A stretch of 64,000 nucleotides of DNA from Streptomyces sp. RKAG290 (GCF_023701695.1 NZ_JAJOZC010000001.1:6323894-6387893); one strand, 5' to 3'. Positions 42,140 through 51,799 are shown, counted from the first letter of the stretch. Made by a program: numbers and translations. Notes: a model not told the origin generated them from the letters alone.

Positions 42140-42697
42140 ATGCTGATCGGCATGACGAGTGAGCCCGAGCAGCAGATCGGAGTGGGGACGCCCGACGCGT
42201 TCCAGCGCCTGTGGACGCCCCACCGGATGGCGTACATCCAGGGCGAGAACAAGCCGACCGGTCCGGAGGCCGGCGACGGCTGTCCGTTCTGTGCGATCCC
42301 GTCGATGTCGGACGAGGACGGGCTCGTCGTCGCACGCGGCGAGCGGGTCTACGCCGTGCTCAACCTGTACCCGTACAACGGCGGGCATCTGATGGTGGTG
42401 CCGTACCGGCACGTCGCGGACTACACCGAGCTGGACGGTCCGGAGACGGTGGAGCTCGCCGATTTCACCAAGCGCGCGATGACCGCGCTGCGTGCGGCCT
42501 CGGGGGCGCACGGCTTCAACATCGGCATGAACCAGGGCGCCGTGGCCGGCGCCGGCATCGCCGCACATCTGCACCAGCACCTGGTGCCCCGCTGGGGCGG
42601 TGACACCAACTTCATGCCGGTGGTGGGCCACACCAAGGTGCTGCCGCAGCTGCTGGCCGACACCCGCAAGATGCTGGCCGACGCCTGGCCCCTCTGA
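42140..42697 (+). CDS. HIT-family hydrolase
   Basis: 185 aa. A histidine triad nucleotide-binding protein with HLHQHLVPRWGGD, preceded by GFNIGMNQGAVAGAGIAAH and the usual GCPFCAIPSM zinc-binding Cys pair at about residues 48-52. These enzymes hydrolyse AMP-linked substrates such as Ap4A or adenosine phosphoramidates. This subgroup (N-terminal WTPHRMAYIQGE) is related to mycobacterial Ap4A phosphorylase-like proteins. ATG 42140 has GGGGGAAG 5 nt upstream. The in-frame ATG at 42152 is an alternative. Confidence 0.9.
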   Translation: MLIGMTSEPEQQIGVGTPDAFQRLWTPHRMAYIQGENKPTGPEAGDGCPFCAIPSMSDEDGLVVARGERVYAVLNLYPYNGGHLMVVPYRHVADYTELDGPETVELADFTKRAMTALRAASGAHGFNIGMNQGAVAGAGIAAHLHQHLVPRWGGDTNFMPVVGHTKVLPQLLADTRKMLADAWPL

Positions 42698-42778
42698 CCG
42701 GACGTCCGGACACCGCAGTCACTTCACCACAGGGCGCCCCGGCCTCCGGGGCGCCCTGCGTGTGTCCGCGTGCGGTGA

Positions 42779-44461
42779 CTACGCGTCGTACAGGTCGGCC
42801 TTGCGCGGGGTGGGGTCCTGGACGAGGCCGCTCAGTATCGACGACCGGTTGCCGAAGCGCTCGGTGTCGACGCCGTTCTCCTCGAGGACCTTCATGGCGG
42901 CGCTGTGCACCACGCGCAGCACGGGTGTGGCCGCACGCATCGCGTCGTCGGCCATGAAGCGGTGGCGCCACGGCTTCTCGGCCCAGGCGTGCCGCAGACC
43001 GAAGGGCTCGGGCAGGGTGATCTTGCCGCCGAGGTAGTCCAGCACCGGCGGATACCAGGTGAACGGGGCGCGCAGGGCGAGGCGGACGACCTCGTGGGCG
43101 TCGACGAGCGACAGCTTTATGTCGCGGGTCTCCCAGAACTTGACGGTCTTGTTGACCGTCCTGGTCTTCGCGGCGGGCTTGCTGGTGAACAGGGAATGGA
43201 CGGGACCCAGCGCGTGTCCGGTGACCTCGATGCGCAGGGTTTCGAAGAGCACGGTGACGGTGATCATCATGGTGATGACCAGCTGGCCGTCCCAGAGCGT
43301 GAACTGCACGCCCAGGTAGTGACGGTCGCCGCCGCCGAACTGCTGGTGGTTGCAGATCCGCTGTATCTCGTGCGGCTTGATCTGGAAGGTCGCGACGTCC
43401 TCGCCCTCGGGGCGGGAGACCGCGTCGGCGTTCTCACCGACGGGCGACACGATCCAGTGGGTGACCGAGGGCTTGGGGAAGCCGCCGGTGTTCAGCGGGC
43501 CGCGCTCCAGCATCTTGAGCTGGTCGTGGATGACGCGTATCAGGTCCCAGCTGCGGAACTGGTGGAACTCCTTGCCGGGGTCCTTGGCGACGAGGTCCTC
43601 CGCGAGCTGCCAGCTGCCCCAGCGGGTGCCCATGCCGAGGATGCCCTTGGGACCGGCGTAGAACACCGCGTTGGACTGCTGCTCGGCCGAGAGCTTCTCC
43701 AGGCCCTGCCGGAGCGCCTCACGGGCGGTCTCGCTGGGGTTCTTGGGCACGGCTTCGGGGATCTTGGCGATGACACCGCCGCCGGAGAGCAGCCCCTCCC
43801 AGCGGGCGCGCATGTCCTGGGCGGACGTCTCGGCGATTCGTTTGGCGATCAGCCAGCCGATGACGGGCGCGACGGCAGCCGCCCGTACGTACAGCCCGAG
43901 GAACCCGGTGAGGGGCGCCTTGACCAGCAGGAACACCACGCCGATGGCGACGATGGGCAGCAGGGCGTTCCCCAGGCCGGAGAGCGCCTTGTCCTTCGTC
44001 TTCGTGAAGGAGTCACGCACGGCGAACGCGATGACCCACAGCAGCATCCCGGGCAGGAAGACGAAGCCGAACAGGGCCGTCACCGCGGTGAGTTTCGTGT
44101 CGCGCGCCTTGCGGAGCCGGCTCGCGGACAGGCAGTGCTCGACGACGGTCTGCGGGTCGCTGCCGAAGGACTGGATCAGGGCCTTGCGGGCGCCGCCCAG
44201 GGTGCGTTCCTGCACGGCGCGGGAGAAGGCCTCGCCGAGGTTGGGTTTGAAGTAGTCGGACTTGAAGAGCCTGGAACGGCCGGCCTTCACCTCGGACTTG
44301 TGCCACTCGCTGTTGGCCTTGAGGATCTCGTCCACCGGGCTGTCGCGGTACGCGGCGGAGGCGAGGGCGTTCGTCGCCACCGCCGCCCCCGCCGCTCCCT
44401 GGAGCGGAATCTGCGCTCCGGGAGAGAAATCGAATCCGTTGCTGGCCACTGTCGCCCCCAC
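42779..44461 (-). CDS. 560-aa multi-spanning membrane protein of unknown function
   Basis: A GTG-started protein with a soluble N-terminal part (about 110 residues, Ala-rich then RLFKSDYFKPNLGEAFSRAV). Hydrophobic segments lie near residues 125-150, 160-190 and 190-205, followed by a long soluble section (TREALRQGLEKLSAEQQSN ... FQIKPHEIQRICNHQQFGGG). A further hydrophobic stretch (LVITMMITVTVLFETL, near 390) precedes a basic C-terminal region. No domain is recognised. In Streptomyces it appears to be a conserved single-copy gene. It stands alone between HIT (convergent) and EF-G2 (same strand, 135-bp gap with no gene). Confidence 0.75.
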   Translation of the reverse strand: MGATVASNGFDFSPGAQIPLQGAAGAAVATNALASAAYRDSPVDEILKANSEWHKSEVKAGRSRLFKSDYFKPNLGEAFSRAVQERTLGGARKALIQSFGSDPQTVVEHCLSASRLRKARDTKLTAVTALFGFVFLPGMLLWVIAFAVRDSFTKTKDKALSGLGNALLPIVAIGVVFLLVKAPLTGFLGLYVRAAAVAPVIGWLIAKRIAETSAQDMRARWEGLLSGGGVIAKIPEAVPKNPSETAREALRQGLEKLSAEQQSNAVFYAGPKGILGMGTRWGSWQLAEDLVAKDPGKEFHQFRSWDLIRVIHDQLKMLERGPLNTGGFPKPSVTHWIVSPVGENADAVSRPEGEDVATFQIKPHEIQRICNHQQFGGGDRHYLGVQFTLWDGQLVITMMITVTVLFETLRIEVTGHALGPVHSLFTSKPAAKTRTVNKTVKFWETRDIKLSLVDAHEVVRLALRAPFTWYPPVLDYLGGKITLPEPFGLRHAWAEKPWRHRFMADDAMRAATPVLRVVHSAAMKVLEENGVDTERFGNRSSILSGLVQDPTPRKADLYDA

Positions 44462-44596
44462 TCGCCGCCAAGGAACCGCTTCTGCGGCTGTTTCCCAACT
44501 GCCGTGCCCGGCACACTTTCTGAGCTGGGACCCCAGCGTATCGTCCGGATCAATACGGCGTCCGGCCCTGTGGACAACCGCGGCCGCCAGGGGCTC

Positions 44597-46822
44597 CTAC
44601 GCGCCGTTCGTGCCGCTCCGCCGCTGTTCGCGCACGCGGTCCGCGAGCTGCGCGGGCATGGCCTCGTGACGGGCGTACGAGCGGTCGAAGCGGCCGGTGC
44701 CGTGCGACAGGGAGCGCAGGTCGACCGCGTACCGGCCGATCTCCAGCTCCGGCACCTCGGCCCGTACGAGGGTGCGCCCCGCCCCGGACTGTTCGGTGCC
44801 GGTGACCCGGCCGCGGCGGCCGGAGAGGTCGCTCATCACGGGCCCGACGTAGTCGTCGGGGACGAGGACGCGGACCTCCGCGACGGGTTCGAGGAGCTGG
44901 ATGCGGGTGTCCGAGGCCGCTTCGCGCAGGGCCAGGGCGCCGGCGGTCTGGAAGGCGGCGTCGGACGAGTCCACCGAGTGGGACTTCCCGTCCCGCAGGG
45001 TGATCCGCAGGTCCACGAGCGGATGCCCGGTGACGACGCCGCGGGCGGCCTGGGCGCGGACACCCTTTTCGACGGACGGGATGAACTGGCGCGGTACCGA
45101 TCCGCCGACCACCTTGTCCACGAACTCGATGCCGGAACCCGGTGGCAGCGGCTCGACGTCGATCTCGCAGATGGCGTACTGCCCATGGCCACCGGACTGC
45201 TTGACGTGCCGGCCGCGTCCGGCGGACGGGCCGGCGAACGTCTCGCGCAGGGCCACCTGATGGGGGACCGCGTCGACCTGCACCCCGTACCGGCTGTGCA
45301 GCCGGTCAAGCGCGACGTCCAGCTGCGCCTCCCCGAGACACCACAGGACCGTCTGGTGGGTGTCCTGGTTCTGTTCGAGGCGCATGGTCGGGTCCTCGGC
45401 GACGAGCCGGGCGAGGCCCTGGGAGAGCTTGTCCTCGTCGGCCTTGCCGCGTGCCTGCACGGCGAGCGGCAGCAGCGGGTCGGGCGTCGTCCAGGGCTGC
45501 ATCAGCAGCGGGCGGTCCGGGTCGGACAGGGTGTCTCCCGTCTCGGCGCCGCTCAGCCGGGCGACGCAGGCGAGGTCCCCGGCCGTGCACTCGGTGCGGG
45601 GACGCTGCTGCTTGCCGAAGGGGGAGGAGAGCGCGCCGACGCGGATCTCGGTCTCGTGGAAGGGGCGGGCCTCGTGGCCCGGGTCGGTGAGTCCGTGGCC
45701 GAACACGTGCACCGTGTCGTCGGGGCGCAGGGTGCCGGAGAAGACGCGTACGAGGGAGAGCCGGCCGACGTAGGGGTCGGAGGCCGTCTTGACGACCTCG
45801 GCGACCAGTGGCCCCCCGGCGTCGCACCCGAGGGCGGGGAGCGCGGCGCCGTGCAGGGCGGTGACGGCGGGCAGCGGGCGTTCGAGGGGGGTCGGGAAGC
45901 CGCCGGTGATCAGGTCGAGGAGTTCGACGGTGCCGATTCCCTGCCGGGCGCCGCCCGCGGCGGGGGCCGCGGTCAGGACGGGGTGGAAGGTGCCGCGTGC
46001 GACGGCGCGTTCCAGGTCGTCGACGAGTGTCCGGATGTCGATGTCCTCGCCGCCGAGGTAGCGGTCCATCAGGGTCTCGTCCTCGCTCTCGGCGATGATC
46101 CCTTCGATGAGCCGGTTACGGGCCTCGGCCAGTGGGGGCTGCTGGGCCTCGTCGGGCGGGTTCTCCTTCCGCTCACCGCCGGAGTAGTCGAAGATCCGCT
46201 GGGAGAGCAGTCCGGTGAGCCCGGTCAGCGGTGCGTGCCCGTCCGCGCCCTCGGGGCCGAGCACCGGCAGATAGAGGGGCAGTACGGCGTCGGGGTCGTC
46301 ACCCCCGAAGATCTCGCCGCACACCCGGGTCATCGCGTCGAACGGCGTGCGGGCGGTGTCGAGGTGGGTGACGACGATGGCGCGCGGCATGCCGACGGCG
46401 GCACACTCCTCCCAGACGGCCCGGGTGGCGCCGGCCACGGAGTCGGCCTCCTGGGCGGCCGAGACGACGAAAAGGGCCGCGTCCGCTGCCCGCAGACCGG
46501 CCCTGAGTTCCCCGACGAAATCCGCGTAGCCCGGGGTGTCCAGCAGATTTATCCGGATCCCGCCCCATTCGACGGGGACCAGGGAGAGCTGTACCGAGCG
46601 TTGCTGCCGGTGCTCGATGGCGTCGTGGTCGGAGACCGTACTGCCGTCCTCGACCCGGCCTGCCCGGCTGACCGCGCCCGCGGTCTGTGCGAGGGCCTCG
46701 ACGAGGGTGGTCTTGCCCGAGCCGCTGTGGCCGACCAGTACCACGTTCCGTACGGAGGAGGGGTGGCCGGCCGTCGTCGCTCCTGTGGCGGCCCCGGTGT
46801 GTGCGTGTGCCTTGTCGCCCAT
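44597..46822 (-). CDS. EF-G2, elongation factor G-like GTPase
   Basis: 741 aa, all five EF-G domains, but diverged from translating EF-G. The P-loop is GHSGSGKT (residues 31-38) instead of AHVDHGKT, and the NKxD motif is THLD. Switch II DTPGYADF is kept. Later domains show SGGHGQYAICEIDVEPL (domain IV start), GSGIEFVDKVVGGSVP and VEKGVRAQAARGVVTGHPLVD. Actinobacterial EF-G2 homologues are known, but their role is not settled. They lack the usual place in the str operon. ATG 46822 is the start, with GGAGGCACGC upstream. Divergent from the PIM lipid operon. Confidence 0.9.
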   Translation of the reverse strand: MGDKAHAHTGAATGATTAGHPSSVRNVVLVGHSGSGKTTLVEALAQTAGAVSRAGRVEDGSTVSDHDAIEHRQQRSVQLSLVPVEWGGIRINLLDTPGYADFVGELRAGLRAADAALFVVSAAQEADSVAGATRAVWEECAAVGMPRAIVVTHLDTARTPFDAMTRVCGEIFGGDDPDAVLPLYLPVLGPEGADGHAPLTGLTGLLSQRIFDYSGGERKENPPDEAQQPPLAEARNRLIEGIIAESEDETLMDRYLGGEDIDIRTLVDDLERAVARGTFHPVLTAAPAAGGARQGIGTVELLDLITGGFPTPLERPLPAVTALHGAALPALGCDAGGPLVAEVVKTASDPYVGRLSLVRVFSGTLRPDDTVHVFGHGLTDPGHEARPFHETEIRVGALSSPFGKQQRPRTECTAGDLACVARLSGAETGDTLSDPDRPLLMQPWTTPDPLLPLAVQARGKADEDKLSQGLARLVAEDPTMRLEQNQDTHQTVLWCLGEAQLDVALDRLHSRYGVQVDAVPHQVALRETFAGPSAGRGRHVKQSGGHGQYAICEIDVEPLPPGSGIEFVDKVVGGSVPRQFIPSVEKGVRAQAARGVVTGHPLVDLRITLRDGKSHSVDSSDAAFQTAGALALREAASDTRIQLLEPVAEVRVLVPDDYVGPVMSDLSGRRGRVTGTEQSGAGRTLVRAEVPELEIGRYAVDLRSLSHGTGRFDRSYARHEAMPAQLADRVREQRRSGTNGA

Positions 46823-47144
46823 GGTGCGTGCCTCCCAGGTGGTGGCGCCGGGGGAGAACCACCGGCGCGGGGTGGGGAGTGGCTGCACGGGCACGGGGAG
46901 CCGTCGCGGCGGCTACGGCGACGCCCGCGGTACCTCCGAGCTTTCCACTCCGCCCGGGGCCCGTCCATACGTCGCACGCGGCTGCCCGGCGCAGGCGGCC
47001 GCGGGAGGCGGCTGCCGGGCACGCCGCGGGCGACAGGCCTCAGGAGCCTGGGGTGCCCGGACGGTGGAGCGCGGCGGTCGTGACTACGATGGGCCAGCCG
47101 GTGGCCGATGGGGCCAGCCGGCCCACCGAACCCTCGGGAAGGCC
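46823..47144. other. divergent promoter region between EF-G2 and the PIM lipid operon
   Basis: 322 bp with no convincing gene. It must hold both promoters, but no strong TTGACA/TAnnnT pair is clear. A direct repeat GATGGGGCCAGCCGG-like (GGGCCAGCCGGTGGCCGATGGGGCCAGCCGG, 47090-47121) occurs just before pgsA. Confidence 0.35.
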
Positions 47145-47825
47145 ATGCTGAACAAGTACGCGCGTGCATTCTTCACGCGTGTCCTCACGCCGTTCGCCGC
47201 ACTGCTGCTCCGCCTCGGCGTCAGTCCTGATGCGGTCACTCTGATCGGCACGGCCGGGGTGATGGCAGGTGCGCTGGTCTTCTTCCCGATGGGGGAGTTC
47301 TTCTGGGGCACGATCGTCATCACGATCTTCGTCTTCTCCGACCTCGTCGACGGCAACATGGCGCGGCAGGCCGGCATCTCCAGCCGGTGGGGCGCGTTCC
47401 TCGACTCGACCCTCGACCGGGTCGCCGACGGGGCGATCTTCGCCGGATTCGCGCTCTGGTACGCGGGCAGCGGCGACGACAACATCGTGTGCGCGGTCGC
47501 GATCTTCTGCCTGGCGAGCGGCCAGGTGGTCTCGTACACCAAGGCCCGCGGCGAGTCGATCGGCCTGCCGGTGGCGGTCAACGGGCTCGTGGAGCGCGCC
47601 GAACGCCTGGTGATCTCGCTGGTGGCCGCCGGTCTGGCGGGTCTGCACAAGTTCGGCGTGCCCGGCATCGACATCCTGCTGCCGATCGCGCTGTGGATCG
47701 TCGCCGCGGGCAGCCTGGTGACGCTGGTGCAGCGGGTCGTGACGGTGCGCCGCGAGTCCGCGGAGGCCGACGCGGCCGCCGGGACGTCGGGCACGGTGGA
47801 CCGGGGGAGCGAGGCCGCTCAGTGA
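47145..47825 (+). CDS. pgsA: CDP-alcohol phosphatidyltransferase, phosphatidylinositol phosphate synthase
   Basis: 226 aa. The family signature D-G-x2-A-R-x8-G-x3-D-x3-D is present in DLVDGNMARQ ... WGAFLDSTLDR (residues about 66-90), within a six-helix membrane protein. It condenses CDP-diacylglycerol with inositol-1-phosphate, the first step to phosphatidylinositol and its mannosides (PIMs). ATG 47145 follows GGGAAGG. The gene overlaps the next (acyltransferase) by GTGA, giving the conserved actinobacterial PIM lipid operon. Lineage-specific PI phosphate synthase activity is by analogy with mycobacteria. Confidence 0.9.
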   Translation: MLNKYARAFFTRVLTPFAALLLRLGVSPDAVTLIGTAGVMAGALVFFPMGEFFWGTIVITIFVFSDLVDGNMARQAGISSRWGAFLDSTLDRVADGAIFAGFALWYAGSGDDNIVCAVAIFCLASGQVVSYTKARGESIGLPVAVNGLVERAERLVISLVAAGLAGLHKFGVPGIDILLPIALWIVAAGSLVTLVQRVVTVRRESAEADAAAGTSGTVDRGSEAAQ

Positions 47826-48757
47826 GCCGTGCACCAGGGGACACCGAGCCCGGCCCGAAGGAACGGCTGAGCGACGGGCTGTACGGGCTCGGCTGGGCCG
47901 CGGTCAAGAAGCTTCCCGAACCGGCCGCGCGCGCCCTCTTCCGCACCATCGCCGACCAGGTGTGGAAGCGGCGCGGCAAGAGCGTGCTGCGGCTGGAGTC
48001 GAACCTGGCGCGGGTCGTGCCGGACGCGAGCCCTGCCCGGCTCGCCGAGCTGTCCAAGGCCGGGATGCGCTCCTACATGCGCTACTGGATGGAGTCGTTC
48101 CGGCTGCCCACCTGGAGTGCGCGGCGGATCAAGGCCTCCATAGACGTGACGGACGCGCACCGGCTGACCGAGGGGCTCGCCGCGGGGCGCGGTGTCATCA
48201 TCGCCCTGCCGCACCTGGGGAACTGGGACCTGGCGGGCGCGTGGGTCACCACGGATCTGAACGTCCCGTTCACCACGGTCGCCGAACGGCTGAAGCCCGA
48301 GTCGCTGTACGACCGGTTCGTGGCGTACCGCCAGGGGCTGGGCATGGAGGTGCTGGCGCACAACGGCGGGACCGCGTTCGGCACGCTGGCGCGCCGGCTG
48401 CGGGAGGGCGGCCTGGTCTGCCTGGTCGCCGACCGTGACCTGTCGGCCTCCGGCGTCGAGGTGACGTTCTTCGGCGACACGGCCCGGATGCCGGCCGGAC
48501 CCGCCCTGCTGGCCCAGCAGACCGGCGCGCTGCTGCTGCCCGTCACCCTCCACTACGACGACACGCCGGTGATGAAGGCGCGGATCCATCCGCCCGTCGA
48601 GGTGCCCGGCTCAGGCGACCGCACGGAGAAGACGTCTGTGATGACACAGGCGCTGGCCGATGCCTTCGCCACCGGAATCGCCGCGCACCCGGAGGACTGG
48701 CACATGCTGCAACGGCTCTGGCTCGCGGACCTCGAACCCCTCGGAGACCAGCAGTGA
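47822..48757 (+). CDS. phosphatidylinositol mannoside acyltransferase (LpxL-like)
   Basis: 311 aa. A lauroyl/myristoyl acyltransferase-type domain with catalytic H-x4-D in IALPHLGNWDLAGAW and downstream GGLVCLVADRDLSASGVEVTFFGD. In mycobacteria the homologue (PatA) palmitoylates PIM1 or PIM2. GTG 47822 overlaps the pgsA stop by 4 nt, and its stop overlaps pimA by the same pattern. It probably acts on the cytoplasmic side of the membrane. Confidence 0.9.
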   Translation: MSRAPGDTEPGPKERLSDGLYGLGWAAVKKLPEPAARALFRTIADQVWKRRGKSVLRLESNLARVVPDASPARLAELSKAGMRSYMRYWMESFRLPTWSARRIKASIDVTDAHRLTEGLAAGRGVIIALPHLGNWDLAGAWVTTDLNVPFTTVAERLKPESLYDRFVAYRQGLGMEVLAHNGGTAFGTLARRLREGGLVCLVADRDLSASGVEVTFFGDTARMPAGPALLAQQTGALLLPVTLHYDDTPVMKARIHPPVEVPGSGDRTEKTSVMTQALADAFATGIAAHPEDWHMLQRLWLADLEPLGDQQ

Positions 48758-49914
48758 AGATCGGCATCGTCTGCCCGTACTCCTGGGACGTACCGGGCGG
48801 CGTGCAGTTCCACATCCGTGACCTGGCCGAGCATCTGATCCGGCTCGGCCACCAGGTGTCCGTGCTGGCCCCGGCCGACGACGAGACACCGCTCCCGCCG
48901 TACGTGGTGTCCGCGGGCCGGGCCGTGCCCGTCCCGTACAACGGCTCGGTCGCCCGGCTGAACTTCGGTTTCCTGTCCGCGGCACGGGTGCGGCGCTGGC
49001 TGCACGACGGCACGTTCGACGTGATCCACATCCACGAGCCGACCTCGCCGTCGCTGGGGCTGCTGACCTGCTGGGCCGCGCAGGGGCCGATCGTCGCCAC
49101 GTTCCACACGTCCAATCCGCGCTCCCGGGCGATGATCGCCGCGTACCCGATCCTGCAGCCGGCGCTGGAGAAGATCAGCGCGCGCATCGCGGTGAGCGAG
49201 TACGCGCGCCGGACCCTGGTCGAACACCTGGGCGGCGACGCGGTGGTCATTCCGAACGGTGTCGACGTCGGCTTCTTCGCCGGGGCCGAGCCCCGGGCCG
49301 AGTGGCAGGGCGGCACCATCGGCTTCATCGGGCGCATCGACGAGCCCCGCAAGGGCCTGCCCGTGCTGATGCGGGCGCTGCCCGCGATCCTGGCCGCACG
49401 TCCGGACACCAGGCTGCTGGTGGCCGGCCGGGGCGACGAGGAGGAGGCCGTCGCCTCCCTGCCTAAGGAGATGCGTTCGCGCGTCGAGTTCCTCGGCATG
49501 GTGAGCGACGAGGACAAGGCGCGGCTGCTGCGCAGCGTCGATGTGTACGTCGCGCCCAACACCGGCGGCGAGAGCTTCGGCATCATCCTGGTCGAGGCCA
49601 TGTCGGCGGGCGCTCCGGTCCTGGCCAGCGACCTGGACGCCTTCGCACAGGTCCTGGACCTGGGAGCGGCGGGCGAGCTGTTCGCCAACGAGAACGCGGA
49701 CGCACTGGCGAGCGCGGCGATCCGGCTGCTGGGCGACCCGGAGCGGCGCGCGGAGCTGCGGGAGCGCGGCAGCGCGCACGTGCGGCGCTTCGACTGGTCG
49801 ACGGTCGGGGCCGACATCCTCGCGGTGTACGAGACGGTGGCGGATGGAGCGGCGTCGGTGGCCGCGGACGAACGCTCGGGGCTGCGGGCCCGGTTCGGGC
49901 TGGCACGGGACTGA
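48754..49914 (+). CDS. pimA: phosphatidyl-myo-inositol mannosyltransferase
   Basis: 386 aa. A GT4-family glycosyltransferase with a GT-B fold: MKIGIVCPYSWDVPGGVQFHI at the start, the inter-domain region PNGVDVGFFAG, and the donor-binding motif PNTGGESFGIILVEAMSAG. It transfers mannose from GDP-mannose to phosphatidylinositol, giving PIM1. GTG 48754 overlaps the acyltransferase stop. Third gene of the pgsA-acyltransferase-pimA operon, as in mycobacteria. Confidence 0.93.
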   Translation: MKIGIVCPYSWDVPGGVQFHIRDLAEHLIRLGHQVSVLAPADDETPLPPYVVSAGRAVPVPYNGSVARLNFGFLSAARVRRWLHDGTFDVIHIHEPTSPSLGLLTCWAAQGPIVATFHTSNPRSRAMIAAYPILQPALEKISARIAVSEYARRTLVEHLGGDAVVIPNGVDVGFFAGAEPRAEWQGGTIGFIGRIDEPRKGLPVLMRALPAILAARPDTRLLVAGRGDEEEAVASLPKEMRSRVEFLGMVSDEDKARLLRSVDVYVAPNTGGESFGIILVEAMSAGAPVLASDLDAFAQVLDLGAAGELFANENADALASAAIRLLGDPERRAELRERGSAHVRRFDWSTVGADILAVYETVADGAASVAADERSGLRARFGLARD

Positions 49915-50135
49915 TCCGGACCGGGGGAAGGCCGGGTGGCAGTCCGCGACCTCCACGGACACGGGCCTGGTCCCGGACATCACCCGCCCTGCCCGGCCCG
50001 GACGAGGCGGGCACCACTCGCAGGCCGATGCGCGCGGCAGGCCTCCTGCCTGCGGACTGGCGCTCTCCGGTTTTCGGAAGGTTCTCCCACCTCCGGGAGG
50101 CCGGTGCGGTGCGCGGTCGCCGGTAGCCTTCGGCC

Positions 50136-50681
50136 GTGACCGAATCCCTTATCTGGACAGCCGTCGTGCTCATCGCGATCGGCCTCTACCTCAGCTGGAC
50201 CGCCGGCCGTCTCGACCGGCTGCACACCCGCATCGACGCGGCCCGGGCCGCTCTCGACGCGCAACTGCTGCGCCGCGCCTCGGTCACCCAGGAACTCGCC
50301 ACCTCCGGCGTCCTCGACCCGGCCGCTTCCCTCGTGCTGTACGAGGCCGCGCACGCCGCCCGCCAGTCGGAGGAGGAGCACCGCGAGGTCGCCGAGAGCG
50401 AACTGAGCACCGCGCTGCGTGCGGTCTTCGGCGAGACGGCCCAGGTGGAGGCGGTGAAGGAGATCCCGGGCGGCGAGGACGCCGCTTCCGAGCTGGCCGC
50501 CGCCGTCCGCCGCGTCCCGATGGCGCGCCGGTTCCACAACGACGCGGTACGGGCCGCCCGTGCGCTGCGCCGCCACCGCACGGTGCGCTGGTTCCGGCTG
50601 GCCGGACACGCCCCGTTCCCGCTGGCTTTCGAGATGGACGACGAGCCCCCGGTCGCCCTCGCCGCCCGCCCCGTCAGCTGA
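50136..50681 (+). CDS. LemA-like helical membrane-anchored protein
   Basis: 181 aa. One membrane helix at the N-terminus (LIWTAVVLIAIGLYLSWTAG) leads into a long helical region (RLDRLHTRIDAARAALDAQLLRRA), similar to LemA-type four-helix proteins, but I do not see a full LemA match. The C-terminal part (RRVPMARRFHNDAVRAARALRR) is basic. TAGCCT (50124-50129) ends 6 nt before GTG 50136, so the mRNA may be leaderless. Function unknown. Nothing codes in the 220-bp gap before it. Confidence 0.75.
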   Translation: MTESLIWTAVVLIAIGLYLSWTAGRLDRLHTRIDAARAALDAQLLRRASVTQELATSGVLDPAASLVLYEAAHAARQSEEEHREVAESELSTALRAVFGETAQVEAVKEIPGGEDAASELAAAVRRVPMARRFHNDAVRAARALRRHRTVRWFRLAGHAPFPLAFEMDDEPPVALAARPVS

Positions 50682-50875
50682 CGCCCGCCGGGCGGGGGCG
50701 CCTGGCCGGGGCGCCTGGCCGGGGCTTCCCGGGCGGCTCCCGTGCGCGGCGCGGCCGGGCCAAAACGATCCACCGGCCTGCTATTGGCCCTTGCTGTGGA
50801 CCGGTGCCGGAGAGTTTGCTCAGCAGTGCATCAGCCCTGCACCTTTCAGCATCTTTCTCCGAGTGAGGTCGATCC

Positions 50876-51793
50876 ATGTCCACGTCCACCACCCCGCAGT
50901 CCGCCGAGTCCCCGGCGACCGGCACCGCCCGCGTCAAGCGCGGCATGGCCGAGCAGCTCAAGGGCGGCGTGATCATGGACGTCGTCAACGCCGAGCAGGC
51001 GAAGATCGCCGAGGACGCGGGCGCCGTGGCCGTCATGGCCCTGGAGCGGGTGCCGGCCGACATCCGTAAGGACGGCGGCGTGGCCCGGATGTCGGACCCG
51101 ACCATGATCGAGGAGATCATCGAGTCCGTCTCCATCCCGGTCATGGCGAAGTCCCGCATCGGACACTTCGTCGAGGCCCAGGTCCTGCAGTCCCTCGGCG
51201 TCGACTACATCGACGAGTCCGAGGTCCTCACCCCGGCCGACGAGGTCAACCACAGCGACAAGTTCGCCTTCACCACCCCGTTCGTCTGCGGTGCCACCAA
51301 CCTGGGCGAGGCCCTGCGCCGCATCGCCGAGGGCGCGGCCATGATCCGCTCGAAGGGCGAGGCCGGCACCGGCAACGTCGTCGAGGCCGTCCGTCACCTG
51401 CGCCAGATCAAGAACGAGATCGCCCGGCTGCGCGGCTACGACAACAACGAGCTGTACGCCGCCGCCAAGGACCTCCGCGCCCCGTACGAGCTGGTCAAGG
51501 AGGTCGCCGAGCTCGGCAAGCTGCCCGTCGTCCTCTTCTCCGCGGGCGGCGTCGCCACCCCCGCCGACGCCGCGCTGATGCGCCAGCTCGGTGCCGAGGG
51601 CGTCTTCGTCGGCTCCGGCATCTTCAAGTCCGGCGACCCGGCCAAGCGCGCCGCCGCCATCGTGAAGGCCACCACGTTCTACGACGACCCGAAGATCATC
51701 GCGGACGCCTCCCGCAACCTGGGCGAGGCCATGGTCGGCATCAACTGCGACACCCTCCCCGAGGCCGAGCGCTACGCCAACCGTGGCTGGTAG
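50876..51793 (+). CDS. pdxS: pyridoxal 5'-phosphate synthase lyase subunit
   Basis: 305 aa, a TIM-barrel PdxS making PLP from ribose 5-phosphate, glyceraldehyde 3-phosphate and ammonia. Schiff-base Lys in VMAKSRIGH, conserved RMSDPTMIEEI, EGAAMIRSKGEAGTG and PVVLFSAGGVATPADAALM. ATG 50876. The 193-bp upstream region has no clear promoter box. It is followed after 6 nt by pdxT, the glutaminase partner. Confidence 0.96.
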   Translation: MSTSTTPQSAESPATGTARVKRGMAEQLKGGVIMDVVNAEQAKIAEDAGAVAVMALERVPADIRKDGGVARMSDPTMIEEIIESVSIPVMAKSRIGHFVEAQVLQSLGVDYIDESEVLTPADEVNHSDKFAFTTPFVCGATNLGEALRRIAEGAAMIRSKGEAGTGNVVEAVRHLRQIKNEIARLRGYDNNELYAAAKDLRAPYELVKEVAELGKLPVVLFSAGGVATPADAALMRQLGAEGVFVGSGIFKSGDPAKRAAAIVKATTFYDDPKIIADASRNLGEAMVGINCDTLPEAERYANRGW

Positions 51794-51799
51794 TCACTG

